Positions 62,028 through 64,000 of a stretch of 64,000 nt of DNA are shown here, in pieces; positions within the stretch are counted from its first letter, which is position 1, and each line of letters starts with the position of its first letter. A model generated the notes under the pieces. That model was not told the DNA's origin. It searched no databases and saw only the letters and a list, made by a program, of their open reading frames with translations. This stretch comes from an uncultured SAR116 cluster alpha proteobacterium (GTDB lineage: Bacteria > Pseudomonadota > Alphaproteobacteria > Puniceispirillales > Marisalimonadaceae), in the NCBI GenBank assembly GCA_902619615.1, contig CACNFD010000005.1, forward strand, positions 57,057 through 121,056. Reading direction: 5' to 3'. The translations under genes and the position numbers were made by a program.

Positions 62028-64000
62028 CTAATTAAATTGTACAAGCACTCTATCTTTATCACCCTGTAGTTCAGGGGTTTGTGAGCCTGAGGATTGTTGT
62101 ACAACGTTTTGTTTTACATATGCGTGTAACTCACGTGCTGTGATTTTATTGTTATTGTTACTGTCTGCATCACCTTCCATACCTTTCATGAGGAAGTATG
62201 AAAACATACCATGTTTTGCTTCTTCTAGTGGCTTGCTTGTCTGGTCACCTGCAGCTGCAGAAAAGACTGTGAAGTTTTCAGGTATGGATTGTTCAATTGC
62301 ACGTATGGTAATTGGTCTAGAAGAAATAAGCATATCTGTTCCACGTGTTGCTCCAGAATAACATGTATCTAAGAAAATTGTGACACTTCGTGGTTTAGCT
62401 TGTTTGATATCTTTGAATAACTCTTTTCTCTTAATTGCTGATGTTAATAGTCTAGGTGAACCATCATATGGAAGAAGAAACATATCTTTACCATCATCAG
62501 ATGCTAAGCCATGTCCTGCAAAAAATATGTATATGTCTGTAATATCTTCCTTAGTTGTACGATTTATCCAATCTTTTATAGCTAACCCTATTTCAACTCT
62601 ATCAGCTTTTTGATTAATCAATTCTTTTATATTAGCCCTAGGAACACCTAGTTTCATTGTTGCATAATCATAAAACTGTTGTGCGTCTTTATCTGCATAG
62701 ATAGCGTTAGCATTAGTTTTTTCGTAATCAGCCACACCTATTATAAGAGCAATAGCATCAGGATTATTAAATGCTTTTTTTTCTAAAGGGTTAAGCCTAT
62801 CAAAACTTGGGCCTGAAGCTTGTTCAATATCATCACGTTCAATGATTATATTTTTTGATGCCTTATTACCTTTTTTATCAAAAGCAACTATCTCAAAAGA
62901 AAGTCCACCACGAGGAATATATAATTCTGTTTCAAATATCCCTTTCTTTGAAAAAGGTATTTGTTCTCCATCTATTAAAATCTCAACAACCTCTGTATTA
63001 TCTGTTACAGTTCCAATTATTTTTGCGTTTGCTCCAATTACTTTATGAGAAGATTTTATTTTAGGCTTTTCTATATCATTATTAATTTTAATTTGTTCAC
63101 TTTTCTTTTTGGCTTCGAAGGCCGCTAGTTTCCTTTTTAATTCTTCTGCTTCACGTTTAATTTTATTAAATTCTTCTGAATTTGCAGCAGTCGCAGATTT
63201 AGGTTTTTTTTGAACTTTTAAGAATTCTCCATTTTTAAAAACACCTTTGAGAATAGAGCCATTAGCAAAAGTAAATGCTCCCTTACCGTGAGGTTTGTCA
63301 TCTTTTATTTGTCCGACGTATTTATCACCATTAGCCCATAGATAAATACCTTTTCCATTACCTTTGTCATTTTTATGCTCACCAACATATTTATCACCAT
63401 TAGACCAAACCATCGTTCCTTGTCCATAAGCAACATCGTTTTTGTGGCTTCCTACATATTTACTTCCATTTGAATAAATAAATGTACCTTTGCCATTTGC
63501 TTTACCATTTGCATGTTCGCCAAAATATTTATCTCCATTTTTGAATTTCATTATCCCATAACCATGTGCTTTGTCATTTTTATGCTCACCTTCATATTCA
63601 TCGCCATTTGCGTAAGTGAAGATACCTTTCCCATTAGCCTTACCATTTTTATGTTGGCCAACATATTTGTTACCATTAGCCCAAAACATAGTCCCTTTGC
63701 CGTTTGCAAAGTCTGATTTAAATTGACCAACATATTTGGCTCCATCTTTCCAAATTAATGAACCATAACCATCAAATTTATTATTTTTAAATTCACCATT
63801 GTAAATTGCACCATTAGAGAATTTGTGAGAGCCAGTGCATAGATGCTTATAATTTTGGTTAGAACATCGTTGCAAGGATTTTGATATTACTTCATTAGAT
63901 TTTTGATTTAATAAGTTAGCTATCGTGGCTTCAGGAAGTTTGATTTTTTTAGAATATTGGAAAACATTATCTTTCCAAATACCTTCTTTAGTTTTTCCAT
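62028..64000 (-). CDS. MORN-repeat plus caspase-like (C14) protein, N-terminus outside window
   Basis: The frame is open to the window edge; the TTG start at 63875 is only a track artefact because upstream codons continue a MORN-like repeat (EGIWKDNVF). At least nine MORN repeats of about 23 residues follow (NGDKYVGEHKNDKGNGKGIY type). Next come a coiled coil (REAEELKRKLAAFEAKK), an Ig-like beta domain (VTDNTEVVEILIDGEQI), and a caspase-like domain with His in IYIFFAGHG and Cys in FLDTCYSGA, both catalytic residues present. C-terminus PELQGDKDRVLV is typical of bacterial caspase homologues. Possible role in envelope stress or regulated proteolysis; substrate unknown. Confidence 0.85.
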   Translation of the reverse strand, partial: GKTKEGIWKDNVFQYSKKIKLPEATIANLLNQKSNEVISKSLQRCSNQNYKHLCTGSHKFSNGAIYNGEFKNNKFDGYGSLIWKDGAKYVGQFKSDFANGKGTMFWANGNKYVGQHKNGKANGKGIFTYANGDEYEGEHKNDKAHGYGIMKFKNGDKYFGEHANGKANGKGTFIYSNGSKYVGSHKNDVAYGQGTMVWSNGDKYVGEHKNDKGNGKGIYLWANGDKYVGQIKDDKPHGKGAFTFANGSILKGVFKNGEFLKVQKKPKSATAANSEEFNKIKREAEELKRKLAAFEAKKKSEQIKINNDIEKPKIKSSHKVIGANAKIIGTVTDNTEVVEILIDGEQIPFSKKGIFETELYIPRGGLSFEIVAFDKKGNKASKNIIIERDDIEQASGPSFDRLNPLEKKAFNNPDAIALIIGVADYEKTNANAIYADKDAQQFYDYATMKLGVPRANIKELINQKADRVEIGLAIKDWINRTTKEDITDIYIFFAGHGLASDDGKDMFLLPYDGSPRLLTSAIKRKELFKDIKQAKPRSVTIFLDTCYSGATRGTDMLISSRPITIRAIEQSIPENFTVFSAAAGDQTSKPLEEAKHGMFSYFLMKGMEGDADSNNNNKITARELHAYVKQNVVQQSSGSQTPELQGDKDRVLVQFN

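Noticed and set aside
63873-63875. TTG at 63875 as start of the MORN/caspase protein
   Set aside because: The frame stays open to the window edge and encodes a further MORN-like repeat upstream.
62028-63875. MORN repeats as a DNA tandem repeat or CRISPR-like array
   Set aside because: The periodicity is in the protein; DNA units vary and there are no spacers.

Overview
The window is strongly AT-rich (about 30% GC by eye, not computed), densely packed and uses TAA, TAG and TGA as ordinary stops. The gene families (TctCBA-type tripartite tricarboxylate transporters, CaiB/BaiF CoA transferases, TauD/TfdA dioxygenases, Cys-type sulfatases, DUF3604, AcnX) together with the base composition suggest a streamlined marine alphaproteobacterium, for example a SAR11-like or HIMB59/AEGEAN-169-type lineage. 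That placement is inference; no rRNA or marker protein is present.

Region 1 (1-17.4 kb) is a set of mostly unrecognised envelope genes in three runs. The first (+, 1-3394) ends a MotA/TolQ/ExbB-like channel gene, then two bitopic membrane proteins and an exported protein with a Tat-like signal. The second (-, 10841-3396) is a five-gene operon of exported proteins, including two large paralogues, one extended by FlgT/LPP20-like and CsgG-like domains, and a Sel1-like protein. The third (+, 11076-17392), divergent from the second, holds two exported paralogues, an ExbD-like protein with Glu where ExbD has its proton-binding Asp, a lytic transglycosylase, two cytosolic proteins of unknown family and a membrane-anchored Lon-like (S16) domain with a Ser-Lys pair. 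I read this as a candidate ion-driven envelope machine with its own wall hydrolase and protease. It is the best candidate here for an undescribed system.

Region 2 (17.4-58.9 kb) is a catabolic region. It contains four sulfatases, all with a Cys for formylglycine conversion; two TctCBA transporter sets; a TauE/SafE exporter; three TauD/TfdA dioxygenases; two CaiB/BaiF CoA transferases; two enolase-superfamily dehydratases; a two-subunit AcnX enzyme; DUF3604; GST; aldo/keto reductase; GMC oxidoreductase; an FAD amine/amino-acid oxidoreductase; an SDR; an NHL propeller protein; and a Dpp-type ABC importer followed by an AbgB-like M20 amidohydrolase. The likely job is uptake and desulfation or oxidation of organosulfur and carboxylate compounds with release of sulfate or sulfite. 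Each of the three solute-binding-protein genes is followed by a hairpin-plus-T-run before the rest of its transporter.

Region 3 (58.9-64 kb) begins with tRNA-Arg(TCG). Its 3' end is imperfectly repeated about 580 bp downstream. Between the tRNA and the last gene the sequence is gene-poor, with small membrane proteins, a MotA-N-like gene broken by an in-frame TGA, and a short IscA-like fragment, as in an old integration or decay hotspot. The window ends inside a MORN-repeat plus caspase-like (C14) protein that runs off the right edge.
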